Positions 1 through 8,707 of a stretch of 64,000 bases of DNA are shown piece by piece. Position numbers and translations under genes: made by a program. Each line of letters begins with the position of its first letter. Positions within the stretch are counted from its first letter, which is position 1. Origin of the DNA: Prevotella sp. GTDB lineage: Bacteria; Bacteroidota; Bacteroidia; Bacteroidales; Bacteroidaceae. The notes under the pieces were generated by a model. That model was not told the DNA's origin, made no database searches, and saw only the letters and a list, made by a program, of their open reading frames with translations. The stretch is from the NCBI GenBank assembly GCA_017623155.1, contig JAGAPR010000002.1, positions 1 to 64,000 on the forward strand. The letters are read 5' to 3'.

Positions 1-270
1 CCCGGCCAATGCCCTGCATTGCTCGTTCAGCAGATCGTTGCGCTTCTCTATCCGCGACACCAAGGCATACCAACGCATGCGCAACGCCTTGGGACATTCC
101 ACGCCACGGACATGCAAACGCTCGACAGCAAAAAAACCGACTCCTATCAACGCCTGACGCTTGCAGAACTCAAACAAAGCATGCCAGTCGCCATCGGTAA
201 TTTCGGAAGGAAAAGAAGAACACCCGCCAACGGCCAAGCGCAAAAAGTCAAAGCAAAACTTGTTTTTCAT
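1..270 (-). CDS. Nucleotidyltransferase family protein, N-terminal part (runs off window start)
   Basis: An open frame of 90 codons runs leftward from the ATG at 268-270 off the left edge without a stop. The N-terminus begins MKNKFCFDFLRL, and the stretch RWYALVSRIEKRNDLLNEQC matches my memory of the uncharacterised nucleotidyltransferase family (Pfam NTP_transf_5 type). Members are common next to Bacteroidetes polysaccharide loci. The catalytic part would lie outside the window, so function is by family resemblance only. An in-frame upstream ATG at 310-312 falls inside a palindrome, so 270 is the likelier start. The gene is divergent from the ATPase at 411. Confidence 0.6.
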   Translation of the reverse strand, partial: MKNKFCFDFLRLAVGGCSSFPSEITDGDWHALFEFCKRQALIGVGFFAVERLHVRGVECPKALRMRWYALVSRIEKRNDLLNEQCRALAG

Positions 271-300
271 AAAAGCACAACAATAAAGCGAAGCCCATAG

Positions 301-322
301 ATTGCACTGCATTTAGTGCAAT
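301..322. promoter_or_regulatory. Palindromic operator-like site 1
   Basis: A perfect inverted repeat, ATTGCACT-6 nt-AGTGCAAT, lies in the divergent gap between the truncated nucleotidyltransferase and the ATPase gene. Its centre is 33 bp from that of a second copy of the core. Confidence 0.6.
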
Positions 323-335
323 TTATATCAAAAAC

Positions 336-353
336 TGCACTTATTGTAGTGCA
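336..353. promoter_or_regulatory. Palindromic operator-like site 2
   Basis: A second inverted repeat, TGCACT-6 nt-AGTGCA, has the same core and the same spacer length as site 1. It sits just upstream of the predicted -7 element at 372-379, where a bound protein would block polymerase. Confidence 0.6.
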
Positions 354-371
354 AATTTGAATAAATATGAG

Positions 372-379
372 TATATTTG
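372..379 (+). promoter_or_regulatory. Predicted -7 promoter element for the ATPase gene
   Basis: TATATTTG fits the Bacteroidetes TAnnTTTG consensus and lies 31 bp before the ATG at 411. Transcription would start near 386. Confidence 0.55.
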
Positions 380-410
380 CACCAGAAAAAGTATATAGAG
401 GTATAATCTC

Positions 411-1583
411 ATGGAAAAGTTACAGGCAACATTTGATAAATTGCTGAGAGAAACCAGCACAAAGTTCCACAGATATATGTATAGTCGGATTAATTGGGAT
501 ATACGTATGATAGGTCTTATCGGGCCTCGTGGTATAGGTAAAACAACTTTGGTGTTACAACATATCAAGGAACAGTTGCCACGAAACGAGTCGCTTTATG
601 TACAGGCAGAAGACTTTTACTTTGTGTCCCATCGCCTGATTGACCTTGCCGGTGAGTTCGCACGATTAGGAGGAAAATATCTGTTCATTGACGAAATACA
701 TAAATATAAAGACTGGTCACGTGAACTGAAACTTATTTACGACTATTATAGTGAGTTGCATATAGTGTTTACCGGCTCTTCCGTTCTTGACATATCCAAG
801 GGAGCCTTTGATCTCAGTCGCAGGGCTTATGTCTATGAGATGCAAGGGCTGTCATATAGGGAATACTTGCAGCTGTTTCATGGCATCACTCTTCCCGTAT
901 ACAGTCTTGACCAACTGCTGCGTAATGAAGCGGAGATACCAGAAGGCTTCCTTCCACTGCAATACTTCTCTGATTATCTGCGTCATGGTTATTATCCGTT
1001 TGGCAATGCTGAAGATATTGACAGATATGTACAGCAAATAGTTAATGCAACCCTTGAAACAGACATACCGCAATATGCGGAGCTCTCGGTCGGTACCGCA
1101 AGAAAGTTGAAGAGGCTTCTTGCCATTATTGCCCAAAGTGCTCCTTTCAAGCCAAACATGAGCCAAATAGGAGGACAGCTGGAGGTGTCGAGAAATAATA
1201 TCGCAGACTTATGTGTATTACTTGAAAAATCCGGACTCATAGGACAGTTACACACATCCACCCAAGGCATACAGGGACTTGGTAAGGTTGACAAAATATA
1301 TTTAGATAATACTGTATTCATACATGTCCTTGGCAATCCTCATGTGGAGATAGGTACTGTACGTGAGACATTTTTCTTCAATCAAGTCCGTATCGCCAAA
1401 TCCGTAGTATCATCACCGATTTCCGATTTTCTTGTTGACGGTCAATACACATTTGAGGTGGGAGGCAGGAAGAAAAAGCAGAAACAGTTGCAGGATGTTC
1501 AAGACGGATATGTTGTAAAGGACAATATAGAAACCGGCTATGGCAACATCATTCCGCTATGGTTATTCGGAATGTTGTATTGA
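411..1583 (+). CDS. AAA-family ATPase with C-terminal DUF4143-like domain
   Basis: This 390-residue protein has the layout of the AAA_14/DUF4143 ATPases common in bacteria. It has a Walker A GPRGIGKT at 38-45, a Walker B LFIDE at 91-95, a sensor-like FTGSS near 120-124, and a C-terminal part (about 210-390) like the winged-helix plus nuclease-like DUF4143 region. The cellular role of this family is not established. It is monocistronic and converges on the end of the capsule operon. Two palindromes and a TAnnTTTG promoter lie upstream, suggesting tight or self-regulated expression. No transmembrane segment or signal peptide is visible. Confidence 0.85.
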   Translation: MEKLQATFDKLLRETSTKFHRYMYSRINWDIRMIGLIGPRGIGKTTLVLQHIKEQLPRNESLYVQAEDFYFVSHRLIDLAGEFARLGGKYLFIDEIHKYKDWSRELKLIYDYYSELHIVFTGSSVLDISKGAFDLSRRAYVYEMQGLSYREYLQLFHGITLPVYSLDQLLRNEAEIPEGFLPLQYFSDYLRHGYYPFGNAEDIDRYVQQIVNATLETDIPQYAELSVGTARKLKRLLAIIAQSAPFKPNMSQIGGQLEVSRNNIADLCVLLEKSGLIGQLHTSTQGIQGLGKVDKIYLDNTVFIHVLGNPHVEIGTVRETFFFNQVRIAKSVVSSPISDFLVDGQYTFEVGGRKKKQKQLQDVQDGYVVKDNIETGYGNIIPLWLFGMLY

Positions 1584-1716
1584 TGCGTTTATTTTCCTTT
1601 GCCTAATCTTCACTGCTATACATAATCTTTAACTTTTGTTTCGCAGCTAAGGTTGAAATTCTAAAATATAGCATAGCCATAAATTGAAGAACTTACAATA
1701 ACTACTAATTAAAAAA

Positions 1717-2859
1717 TCAAAGCACCCATGTATCAATTTCTTCGTACACTTTCTCCATCGCTTTTACCATGTGCTTCATAAGGAAATTATCCCTCACACG
1801 CTCATGGGCTGCGATAGAATATATCTTTCTTAGTTCATTATCTGTAACCAACTTGTCTATTGCTGCTGCATATTCCCGATCCAGATTGCTGTCTTGCGGA
1901 ACTTCAATGCCAGTCACGCCATCCTTATTCACCCAGTTCACTCCACTGCCCTCGATTGTGAACGTGACCGCAGGGGTATAGCAATACATAGCTTCAGCCA
2001 ATGCAACACCAAAAGCTTCATTCTTTGTAACCGAGGGGAAAGCAAAAACATCAGCAGCATACAAATGGCAACGCAGGTCGTCATCTGATAACTGGCCTAC
2101 AAAATGTATGCGGCGGCTTCCCCGCCTCTCTGCCTGAAACTTCAATTTCTCTGTCAAAGGGCCTCTACCGCCTATCACTATCACGCAGTCTGATTTCATA
2201 AACCGCTCAGCCTCTATCAGATGAGGCAAGCCTTTATATCTCGTATGTCTTCCCATGAAAAACACTATCGGCTTTCCTCCATATCGCTCCCGAATCTCCA
2301 TTATACGTCTTTCGTCTTCCGGTCGCTTCTCAAACGAACTGTCTTCTATTGCATTCGGTACAATCCTCACTTTATCTACCACATCGCGCAACGGTTTGGA
2401 ACCATCACGATACTGAGGACTTGTCACAACAATACGGTCAGCTCTCTTTATGAGCCACTTCTCCCAAGGACGTACCGCCCAATAAAGATACCACTGGCGT
2501 ATGATGTCCATGTGCCAATGGAGCACCAGTCTTACATTTCTCGGCATCACCATCCTCAACAGGATGGCAGGAAACGGATTTGCCCAATGGAACTGTATCA
2601 CATCCGGCTTCTCGGCAAGTATAGCCCATTGCAGACCGTTCTTATAAGACATCGACAATGCCTGACGTGCAATATTGACAAAAGCACCGGCACGATATAC
2701 ACGGTGTCCGTTCACATCATCCACGGCATTAGCCTTACCGTCGTTGAAGCATACGACACTTGTCTCATGCCACGGCATACGCTCAACAAGATATTTACAG
2801 ATATTCTCTACTCCGCCCATGTAGGGGTAGTAGTATTTGGAGATGTGAAGTATTCGCAT
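1717..2859 (-). CDS. Glycosyltransferase family 4 (GT-B), capsule locus
   Basis: The 380-residue protein starts MRILHISKYYYPYMGGVE, a typical GT4 N-terminus with a glycine-rich nucleotide-sugar loop. The C-terminal half has the VFFMGRHTRYKG segment and the donor-binding region around PSVTKNEAFGVALAEAMYC, including the EX7E-type glutamates. It would act at the cytoplasmic face, adding a sugar to the lipid-linked capsule repeat unit. The sugar cannot be told from sequence. It is the last gene of the leftward capsule operon, separated from the pyruvyl transferase by about 225 bp, and its base composition is less AT-rich than the genes before it. Confidence 0.88.
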   Translation of the reverse strand: MRILHISKYYYPYMGGVENICKYLVERMPWHETSVVCFNDGKANAVDDVNGHRVYRAGAFVNIARQALSMSYKNGLQWAILAEKPDVIQFHWANPFPAILLRMVMPRNVRLVLHWHMDIIRQWYLYWAVRPWEKWLIKRADRIVVTSPQYRDGSKPLRDVVDKVRIVPNAIEDSSFEKRPEDERRIMEIRERYGGKPIVFFMGRHTRYKGLPHLIEAERFMKSDCVIVIGGRGPLTEKLKFQAERRGSRRIHFVGQLSDDDLRCHLYAADVFAFPSVTKNEAFGVALAEAMYCYTPAVTFTIEGSGVNWVNKDGVTGIEVPQDSNLDREYAAAIDKLVTDNELRKIYSIAAHERVRDNFLMKHMVKAMEKVYEEIDTWVL

Positions 2860-2960
2860 CTTAATATAGTCATCTAATTTAAATAAAATGTTAGATTAAA
2901 AGACAAGGTAATGTCATGTAAACTCACCTATTACAACTTCAAAACCTGTTAATAACGTAT

Positions 2961-3095
2961 TTAATTTATGATATGCCTCTGTTTAAAGAAACCTTTACCC
3001 TTGATCAAACCGTGCAATTTCCACAATGATTCTCTTCTACTTAAATCAAAACATAACGTATTAATAATACAATTCTTTACTACATTAACATTCAT
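2961..3095 (-). pseudogene. 44-codon ORF, possible remnant of a transferase gene
   Basis: A short frame starts with an ATG that overlaps the stop of the pyruvyl transferase gene and ends at the TAA at 2961-2963. It encodes MNVNVVKNC and later LSRRESLWKLHGLIKGKG. Just after the stop another frame reads TLLTGFEVVIGEFT, so the two may once have been joined. The composition vaguely recalls the N-terminus of capsule-locus serine acetyltransferases, but that is a guess. It may be a genuine small protein, a decayed gene, or chance. Confidence 0.3.
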
Positions 3096-3984
3096 ATAAA
3101 TCATAAGGGAAAACAGCTTTTTGCTTCTCTCTCAATTCATGTAAATTTGGTAAATCAGGAGGAGCTATTTTCAATATTTCGCTTAAATTCTTAGCAATTG
3201 GGAATGTGTATCTACCCGTACTATAATACCAATCACTATATTTTAATAGTGGCTCAACTGTTGGCTGATGCATAAGAACAGGTACGCCATAAGATTCAGA
3301 TATTATTATTCCATGCAATGAAGATGAAATGATTTTCTCACAACACATAACTTTATCAACAAACTCTTTATAATCACGAGTCTTTATATCTATCATTAAT
3401 ACATCATTGCGCTTAATGAATTTTTCATCGTCTTCTGATATAATCTTTTGTTCCTTGTGAATCACCACTCCATACTTATATATCTTATCTATCCTTGACG
3501 GTGTATATATTTCAGGTAAAATAATCACAGGATCTCCATATATTTCAGGAACAAAATACCCCATATCTACAAGCATTATACGTGAAACAGGTCCTCGGAC
3601 TGAACGAATATCTAATTTTCGTCCTTTCACTCGATTAAGCATCGTAGCACAAAGGACACCACTTCCCCATACAGTACAATCTTGTAATCCTGCTGTTATT
3701 ATACTGCCTACAGCATAAAGGTGTTTACGTCCATACACTTCTTTATCAAACGGTATATTACGTAAACTTAACATGTATTCAACAATCACACGTGAAAGTT
3801 CGTCACCAAGATTCGGCTTTTCATACCAATAATTCAAATTCACTCTATTATTCTTTGCCTTAGCACTAATATTGAAAAGAATGAATTTATTTCGAAATGG
3901 GAATAGTAACTTTATTAGAAAGTTCTTGAAACAATTGCCCAAAACTTTCTGTTTAAGGAATACATTAAAACTATTTGTTTGCAT
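3085..3984 (-). CDS. Polysaccharide pyruvyl transferase family protein
   Basis: This 299-residue protein carries hallmarks of the polysaccharide pyruvyl transferase family (PF04230): NYWYEKPNLGDEL near the N-terminus (the N-x-GD motif), WGSGV in the middle, and SSSLHGIIISESYGVP near 230-245. Such enzymes transfer pyruvate from phosphoenolpyruvate onto a sugar hydroxyl, giving an acidic ketal on the capsule; some members have other roles. Its start overlaps the end of the upstream glycosyltransferase gene by 14 bp, which suggests translational coupling. The gene is very AT-rich. Confidence 0.85.
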   Translation of the reverse strand: MQTNSFNVFLKQKVLGNCFKNFLIKLLFPFRNKFILFNISAKAKNNRVNLNYWYEKPNLGDELSRVIVEYMLSLRNIPFDKEVYGRKHLYAVGSIITAGLQDCTVWGSGVLCATMLNRVKGRKLDIRSVRGPVSRIMLVDMGYFVPEIYGDPVIILPEIYTPSRIDKIYKYGVVIHKEQKIISEDDEKFIKRNDVLMIDIKTRDYKEFVDKVMCCEKIISSSLHGIIISESYGVPVLMHQPTVEPLLKYSDWYYSTGRYTFPIAKNLSEILKIAPPDLPNLHELREKQKAVFPYDLYEC

Positions 3985-5266
3985 AAAATTTTACAATATT
4001 AATAAAATCGTTATATACATTACGTTGAATTGTTGCTATGTTATGATTTCTTACGCCACACGCCCATGATTTTTCCGAATATTCCATAATAAGATTGGGG
4101 TTCTCCACAAGCTCTATCAATCTATTCTTTATATTCTTTTCATCAAGTTCAACTATTCCAGCTTTATTTTCTTTTAAATATCTCATGGACGCAGTTTCAC
4201 CACCCATTGCCAATATACATTTGGCATTATAAAAGTAATCTACCAATTTTGTAGAGAAAGACAATCTGAACATAAGTCTGTCTTTAGTATTTGTTGGTTC
4301 AACATGGATCAAGATATCGGCTTTCTTTAACGTATTCATCTTCTCCGTTTCAGAAATAGGCTCCATTAAATGTGAAGCCCCTACATTTAGTTGATATTTT
4401 ATTCTTTTTGAAATTGGGGATAACGTAAATATTAAAAGTTCTAATTTCTTTTCTATGGAATTTATATCATTGATTGCTTCTACAATTTTTGCGAGAATTT
4501 TCCATCTTCCAGAACCTATATTACCCATATATATAAGCTTTAAAACGCTGGAAGATTCATTGATTGGGGGCTTCTTGTCAAAGTTAAACCCTTTATATAA
4601 TAATCGACATTCTTTGTCGAAATATTGAGCATATTCCTCTTTCATTAATGATGTGATGGTGTACAAATATTCACTTCTTCTTGCACAAGCCCTTATAGCA
4701 TAACGCTCTATGAATAATTTAATCCAAAATACAGGAGACCAACTTTTTTTATGTAGGGAATAATGATCATCCCAAGGATAAGTAACTAAGGGAATATTAT
4801 GCTTGTCATGTAAATAAGACATAATATTATTCACAATGGGCATTCTTCCCAAAGGTCCAAATACCAAATCCGGATTAAAATCAACAATAAACTCATCCAA
4901 AGCCTTAGATTTCCAGTTTCCCATTAAACCAATCATATCCTGTATAAGGAGAAAAATATCCCATCTCATCCTTCTGGCAACATTATATGAAACAGAAAAA
5001 TCTTCCCTATTGCCCTCACGAATCATAGAAAAGATCTCTTTACCTACATTTTTTCTAGTAAAAATGCTTTTTGCCAATTCTTTTTCTGAAATCTTAAAGA
5101 AGCGAGATACAATTTTGTTACAAGGTTTATCATCTCGTATATAAATATTGGCAAATTCAAGTTGGTCTTCCATTCCATGGAAAATATTACTTAATGTATT
5201 CCCAACCGAAATATCATCTCTCCAAGGATGATATGTTATTGTCAATATTTTTATTTTTCTATTCAT
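3971..5266 (-). CDS. GT-B fold glycosyltransferase (GT4-like), capsule locus
   Basis: The 431-residue protein begins KIKILTITYHPWRDD and has a C-terminal donor-binding half with LIYMGNIGSGRWK and a later FSTKLVDYFYNAKCILA segment, as in GT4-type enzymes that bind a nucleotide sugar. The KLVDYF stretch is frequent in capsule glycosyltransferases. It probably adds one sugar to the repeat unit at the inner membrane. The acceptor and donor are unknown. It overlaps the following pyruvyl transferase gene by 14 bp and is preceded by a gap of about 176 bp with no recognisable gene. Confidence 0.8.
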   Translation of the reverse strand: MNRKIKILTITYHPWRDDISVGNTLSNIFHGMEDQLEFANIYIRDDKPCNKIVSRFFKISEKELAKSIFTRKNVGKEIFSMIREGNREDFSVSYNVARRMRWDIFLLIQDMIGLMGNWKSKALDEFIVDFNPDLVFGPLGRMPIVNNIMSYLHDKHNIPLVTYPWDDHYSLHKKSWSPVFWIKLFIERYAIRACARRSEYLYTITSLMKEEYAQYFDKECRLLYKGFNFDKKPPINESSSVLKLIYMGNIGSGRWKILAKIVEAINDINSIEKKLELLIFTLSPISKRIKYQLNVGASHLMEPISETEKMNTLKKADILIHVEPTNTKDRLMFRLSFSTKLVDYFYNAKCILAMGGETASMRYLKENKAGIVELDEKNIKNRLIELVENPNLIMEYSEKSWACGVRNHNIATIQRNVYNDFINIVKFYANK

Positions 5267-5442
5267 ATCTTCGTATTATACACTTTGTTTTACACCATCA
5301 AAGAACCATCTTTGTTTATCATCATTAAGCAATGATGATTATTATTTATAGTTCCTATTATATATCTCTTCTAGCAAGGAGCGGTAAGCACTATCATTTT
5401 AGACTCAAAACAAAAGAGTATTGTATATAATTAAATTAGGCT

Positions 5443-6288
5443 CTATTTGATAATCTTCCTTAAAAATAAAATAAGCTCTATCACAAGTCCTTTAATCGTG
5501 CCTTTTATCCCCAATAACTTTAATGAGAATAAAAATAGAGAAATCTCATTATTCTTAATAAAACAAGATTTAATTTTTTGTATCTCGTTTAAATCTAAGC
5601 TAATAAATTTCTTAATACAAGGTTTATATAAAGGTATCCCATGAGTCTTTGCTTTCATTGGGAAATAAATTATATTAGCTTCGTTATGTCCCTTTTTCAA
5701 CAAAGTAGACTGAACAATATCACATTCCGACTTTGTCGGATACATATAAACAATATTTCCTTTACATATATTTGTTATATCATACCATTTTGAATACAGA
5801 CAATCATTTTCATGTTTCAACAATAATTCTTTTGTCGGATATGCAAAATCATCTTTCAGAGAGAATTGCCCGGAAAAACAAAAACTACAACGTGCTTTAA
5901 TCTCCCCACCTACTATTGCTGAAATATATCCACCGGCAGAACTTCCTACTGTAATAACATCGAAACCAAACGTTACTTTTTTCAAAAAAATAATGAGTTT
6001 ATCTATATTACAAATTGTTTTATTTATACCTTCTACATAAAACTGCTTTCTTATATCCCTTACAAAAACATGCCTTTTAACATGGGGCAATCGTCTTTTA
6101 TACCACTCAAAAACATTCTTCTGAAAAATTTTATCCTTAAAATTCTCTTCTGTTTCCGGGTAATAAACCCCATGACTTGAAAAATAAATACAACACAGTT
6201 TGTTCGTTACATGCGGATTATCTTCTATCAAAAAATTATCTTTCTCCAATTGTTCTTCTACAAAAGGACTTTTTACTGGGTCAAACAT
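5443..6288 (-). CDS. Alpha/beta-hydrolase-like protein in the capsule operon
   Basis: This 281-residue protein has no close named family that I recognise, but it shows an alpha/beta-hydrolase pattern. The nucleophile elbow GSSAGG is at 115-120, with Ser117 after a hydrophobic strand (FDVITVG). A possible acid is Asp190 and a possible catalytic His is H216 in KTHGIP. No signal peptide is seen, so it is probably cytoplasmic. In this context it might add or remove an acyl group on the repeat unit or its precursor. It lies 11 bp upstream of nothing else on its strand except the next capsule segment, and follows the flippase gene by 11 bp. Confidence 0.6.
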   Translation of the reverse strand: MFDPVKSPFVEEQLEKDNFLIEDNPHVTNKLCCIYFSSHGVYYPETEENFKDKIFQKNVFEWYKRRLPHVKRHVFVRDIRKQFYVEGINKTICNIDKLIIFLKKVTFGFDVITVGSSAGGYISAIVGGEIKARCSFCFSGQFSLKDDFAYPTKELLLKHENDCLYSKWYDITNICKGNIVYMYPTKSECDIVQSTLLKKGHNEANIIYFPMKAKTHGIPLYKPCIKKFISLDLNEIQKIKSCFIKNNEISLFLFSLKLLGIKGTIKGLVIELILFLRKIIK

Positions 6289-6299
6289 AAATCAAACTA

Positions 6300-7676
6300 T
6301 TATTTCTTTATTCTCAATACAGAAAAAATATATTCAAAAAATATGTGTCTTGCATCTTTCATTAATAAAGATACTATTAAAACGAAACTCACAAGATAAA
6401 AGCAAAATCCCAAGAAAGGATTTCCCATAGTTCCACAAAACAAATACATACAGCTTAACGCAACAATAGCCAAAATTTCCTTTATTCCATATCTTAATCT
6501 TCTGTCTTTAAATTCACAAATAATTAACCAAATTAGCGAAACTATAAAAGTTGCAATCGCAATACTTATCATATTTCTAAAAATACCATAAAATGCCAAA
6601 TCTAACAAAACAGCAATAACAAGCATCGTTATCATTTGTTTGAAATATACTTTTTGCTTCCTTTCTATTTTATATATATTAAGATACACTCCTTTTATTA
6701 CAGTATGAATTGCCATGGCCGCAAACAACACAAAAATCAACCCAATTGCTTCTTTGTATTTTGGTAAATACATATTCACAATATACTGTGTCGGGAAACC
6801 TAATATTATGAGAAGAAATCCCCAACATGTAACCAAATTCTTAATAACTTTTATTCTATGATAATCGGTATACTTACATAAATAATTATACATAGAAAGT
6901 GTGACGGGAGATATAAAAGCATTGACGATTTGTTCCATACTGACAGCAAAAGCATATATAGCGAATGCTCTTTTATTTATGAAAAGTAAAACAACCCATC
7001 TATCTATTCCCGAAAAACAAACTGTAGCAAAATTACCCAACATGAGCAAGATACCTTGCTTTATATTATCTACTATATTTTCTATTACATTTTTTATCTC
7101 ATTTATATTCACCTTATGCAATTCCAAACTGAAATAACAAAATAGACATAAAATACAAAGAACTGCTACTCTATTTGCAATATAAGGAATTGCATTATCA
7201 TCAATACCTATATAAATAAGCAATAAATAGCAGAAAAAGACTACTATTATTTCACAGCTAAGTATCCATGAATATTTACCGAAAAGCCCCACCGCAGAAT
7301 AAAAGTTCTTGAAAAATCCGAGTGTATTGAATGATATTATTCCTATCGAATAAGCCATTAATATTTCAGAACTTGCCATAAAACCCATACCCAATATAAT
7401 AAAAGCAAAAAATAAAGAAAGTAAAATAAGACCTGTTAAATCAGTCTTGCATTCACTCTTTTGCACTTCACTAATATCTTTACCGCCATACTTTAAATAT
7501 ATCCCATCAATAATTCCTAAATGAAATAAACCTGCATAATTTATATATAGAATATATGTTTTCAATACAGCATATGACTCCAACGTCATAAACTTTGGCA
7601 ATACTAAATTTATTAATGTTGATATTAATAAATATATAATATTTCCCAATATGATTTGCAATATACCTTTTTTCAT
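6300..7676 (-). CDS. Wzx-type polysaccharide flippase
   Basis: The 458-residue protein is almost entirely hydrophobic, with about 12-14 transmembrane helices and an N-terminus (IILGNIIYLLISTLINLVLPKFM) typical of the oligosaccharide flippase (MOP/PST) family. It should move the undecaprenyl-linked repeat unit from the inner to the outer leaflet of the cytoplasmic membrane. Its start overlaps the end of the acyltransferase gene by 4 bp (ATGA-type), so the two are probably translationally coupled. Pairing with a Wzy-like protein two genes upstream supports a Wzx/Wzy-dependent capsule. Confidence 0.88.
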   Translation of the reverse strand: MKKGILQIILGNIIYLLISTLINLVLPKFMTLESYAVLKTYILYINYAGLFHLGIIDGIYLKYGGKDISEVQKSECKTDLTGLILLSLFFAFIILGMGFMASSEILMAYSIGIISFNTLGFFKNFYSAVGLFGKYSWILSCEIIVVFFCYLLLIYIGIDDNAIPYIANRVAVLCILCLFCYFSLELHKVNINEIKNVIENIVDNIKQGILLMLGNFATVCFSGIDRWVVLLFINKRAFAIYAFAVSMEQIVNAFISPVTLSMYNYLCKYTDYHRIKVIKNLVTCWGFLLIILGFPTQYIVNMYLPKYKEAIGLIFVLFAAMAIHTVIKGVYLNIYKIERKQKVYFKQMITMLVIAVLLDLAFYGIFRNMISIAIATFIVSLIWLIICEFKDRRLRYGIKEILAIVALSCMYLFCGTMGNPFLGFCFYLVSFVLIVSLLMKDARHIFFEYIFSVLRIKK

Positions 7677-8707
7677 TTAGCCAATCTCTTAAATAATTCT
7701 ATTCCAAGAATAGGAAAAAAGCATCCTACAATAACATATATCAGCCTCAATTCTGGATGTGCGATAGGCCATATTGCATTTACTGATACATCTGTGTTGT
7801 TTATTATTCCATATATTCCATCTATAAGTTTAAAAGCAATAAAATGGTATGCCATAATATATAGACTATATCTACCACAAAGTTTTACTATATCTCTTAC
7901 ATATATAGATATTTTACTATTTGCTTGCATAAACACTTCTGATAAGGAAATGGAAAATATTAATCCTATAAACACTATCGGATAAAAAAGATAGCCACCA
8001 TATATAATATTTCGACTTAGATCAATTTCTTGCGAAAAGTACTTATTCATAATTGTTATCAACAGAAAAGAAGCAACAAGCCAAATAACGTTTGTACTAT
8101 TTCCTATTTCAACAAAACAATTATTTCTCATATATTTTCCTAAAAACATAATAGGAAGCATTAGAACTGATATATTAATATTATAATAATGCATATATTT
8201 ATTCTCTGTCAAAAAAACTCCAATAATCATTGCCAGTATTATTATGAATACTTGCCTTCGAATAGATGTTCCAATAAATTTTATACATATCCAATATAAA
8301 AATTGAGTAAAACAAAGAAAAGGTATAAAATACATTGCATGAACAAATATTCCTGATGGCCTAAATAAGAGTATCCGAAATATTTTTGTGACTAAAACTT
8401 TTACTGAAATTACATCATTAATAACCACTAATTCATACCACAATGGCAATAACAACAATGAAGATAAAACAATGATTATAAATTTTATATACTTCTTCCA
8501 TATAGATTTTAATAAAGATATAAATGTTTTATTTTCATTAAACAAAAATCCCGAACATAAAAAGAATACTGGTAAATGATAAATATATACAAAACGCTTT
8601 ATATCTTCACTAATAACAGAAAAAAAAATATCTGTATTGAAAGCATGCCCAATAACAACAGATATAATCCCAATCCCTTTTAATATATCTAATTTTGAGT
8701 TTCTCAT
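7673..8707 (-). CDS. Acyltransferase 3 family membrane protein
   Basis: This 344-residue integral membrane protein starts with LDILKGIGIISVVIGHAF, the conserved first helix with a catalytic-type His in acyltransferase 3 (PF01757) proteins. It has about ten membrane segments. Family members O-acetylate or otherwise acylate surface sugars from the membrane. Here it probably decorates the capsule repeat unit. It overlaps both neighbours by 4 bp, the polymerase before it and the flippase after it. Very AT-rich. Confidence 0.87.
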   Translation of the reverse strand: MRNSKLDILKGIGIISVVIGHAFNTDIFFSVISEDIKRFVYIYHLPVFFLCSGFLFNENKTFISLLKSIWKKYIKFIIIVLSSLLLLPLWYELVVINDVISVKVLVTKIFRILLFRPSGIFVHAMYFIPFLCFTQFLYWICIKFIGTSIRRQVFIIILAMIIGVFLTENKYMHYYNINISVLMLPIMFLGKYMRNNCFVEIGNSTNVIWLVASFLLITIMNKYFSQEIDLSRNIIYGGYLFYPIVFIGLIFSISLSEVFMQANSKISIYVRDIVKLCGRYSLYIMAYHFIAFKLIDGIYGIINNTDVSVNAIWPIAHPELRLIYVIVGCFFPILGIELFKRLAK

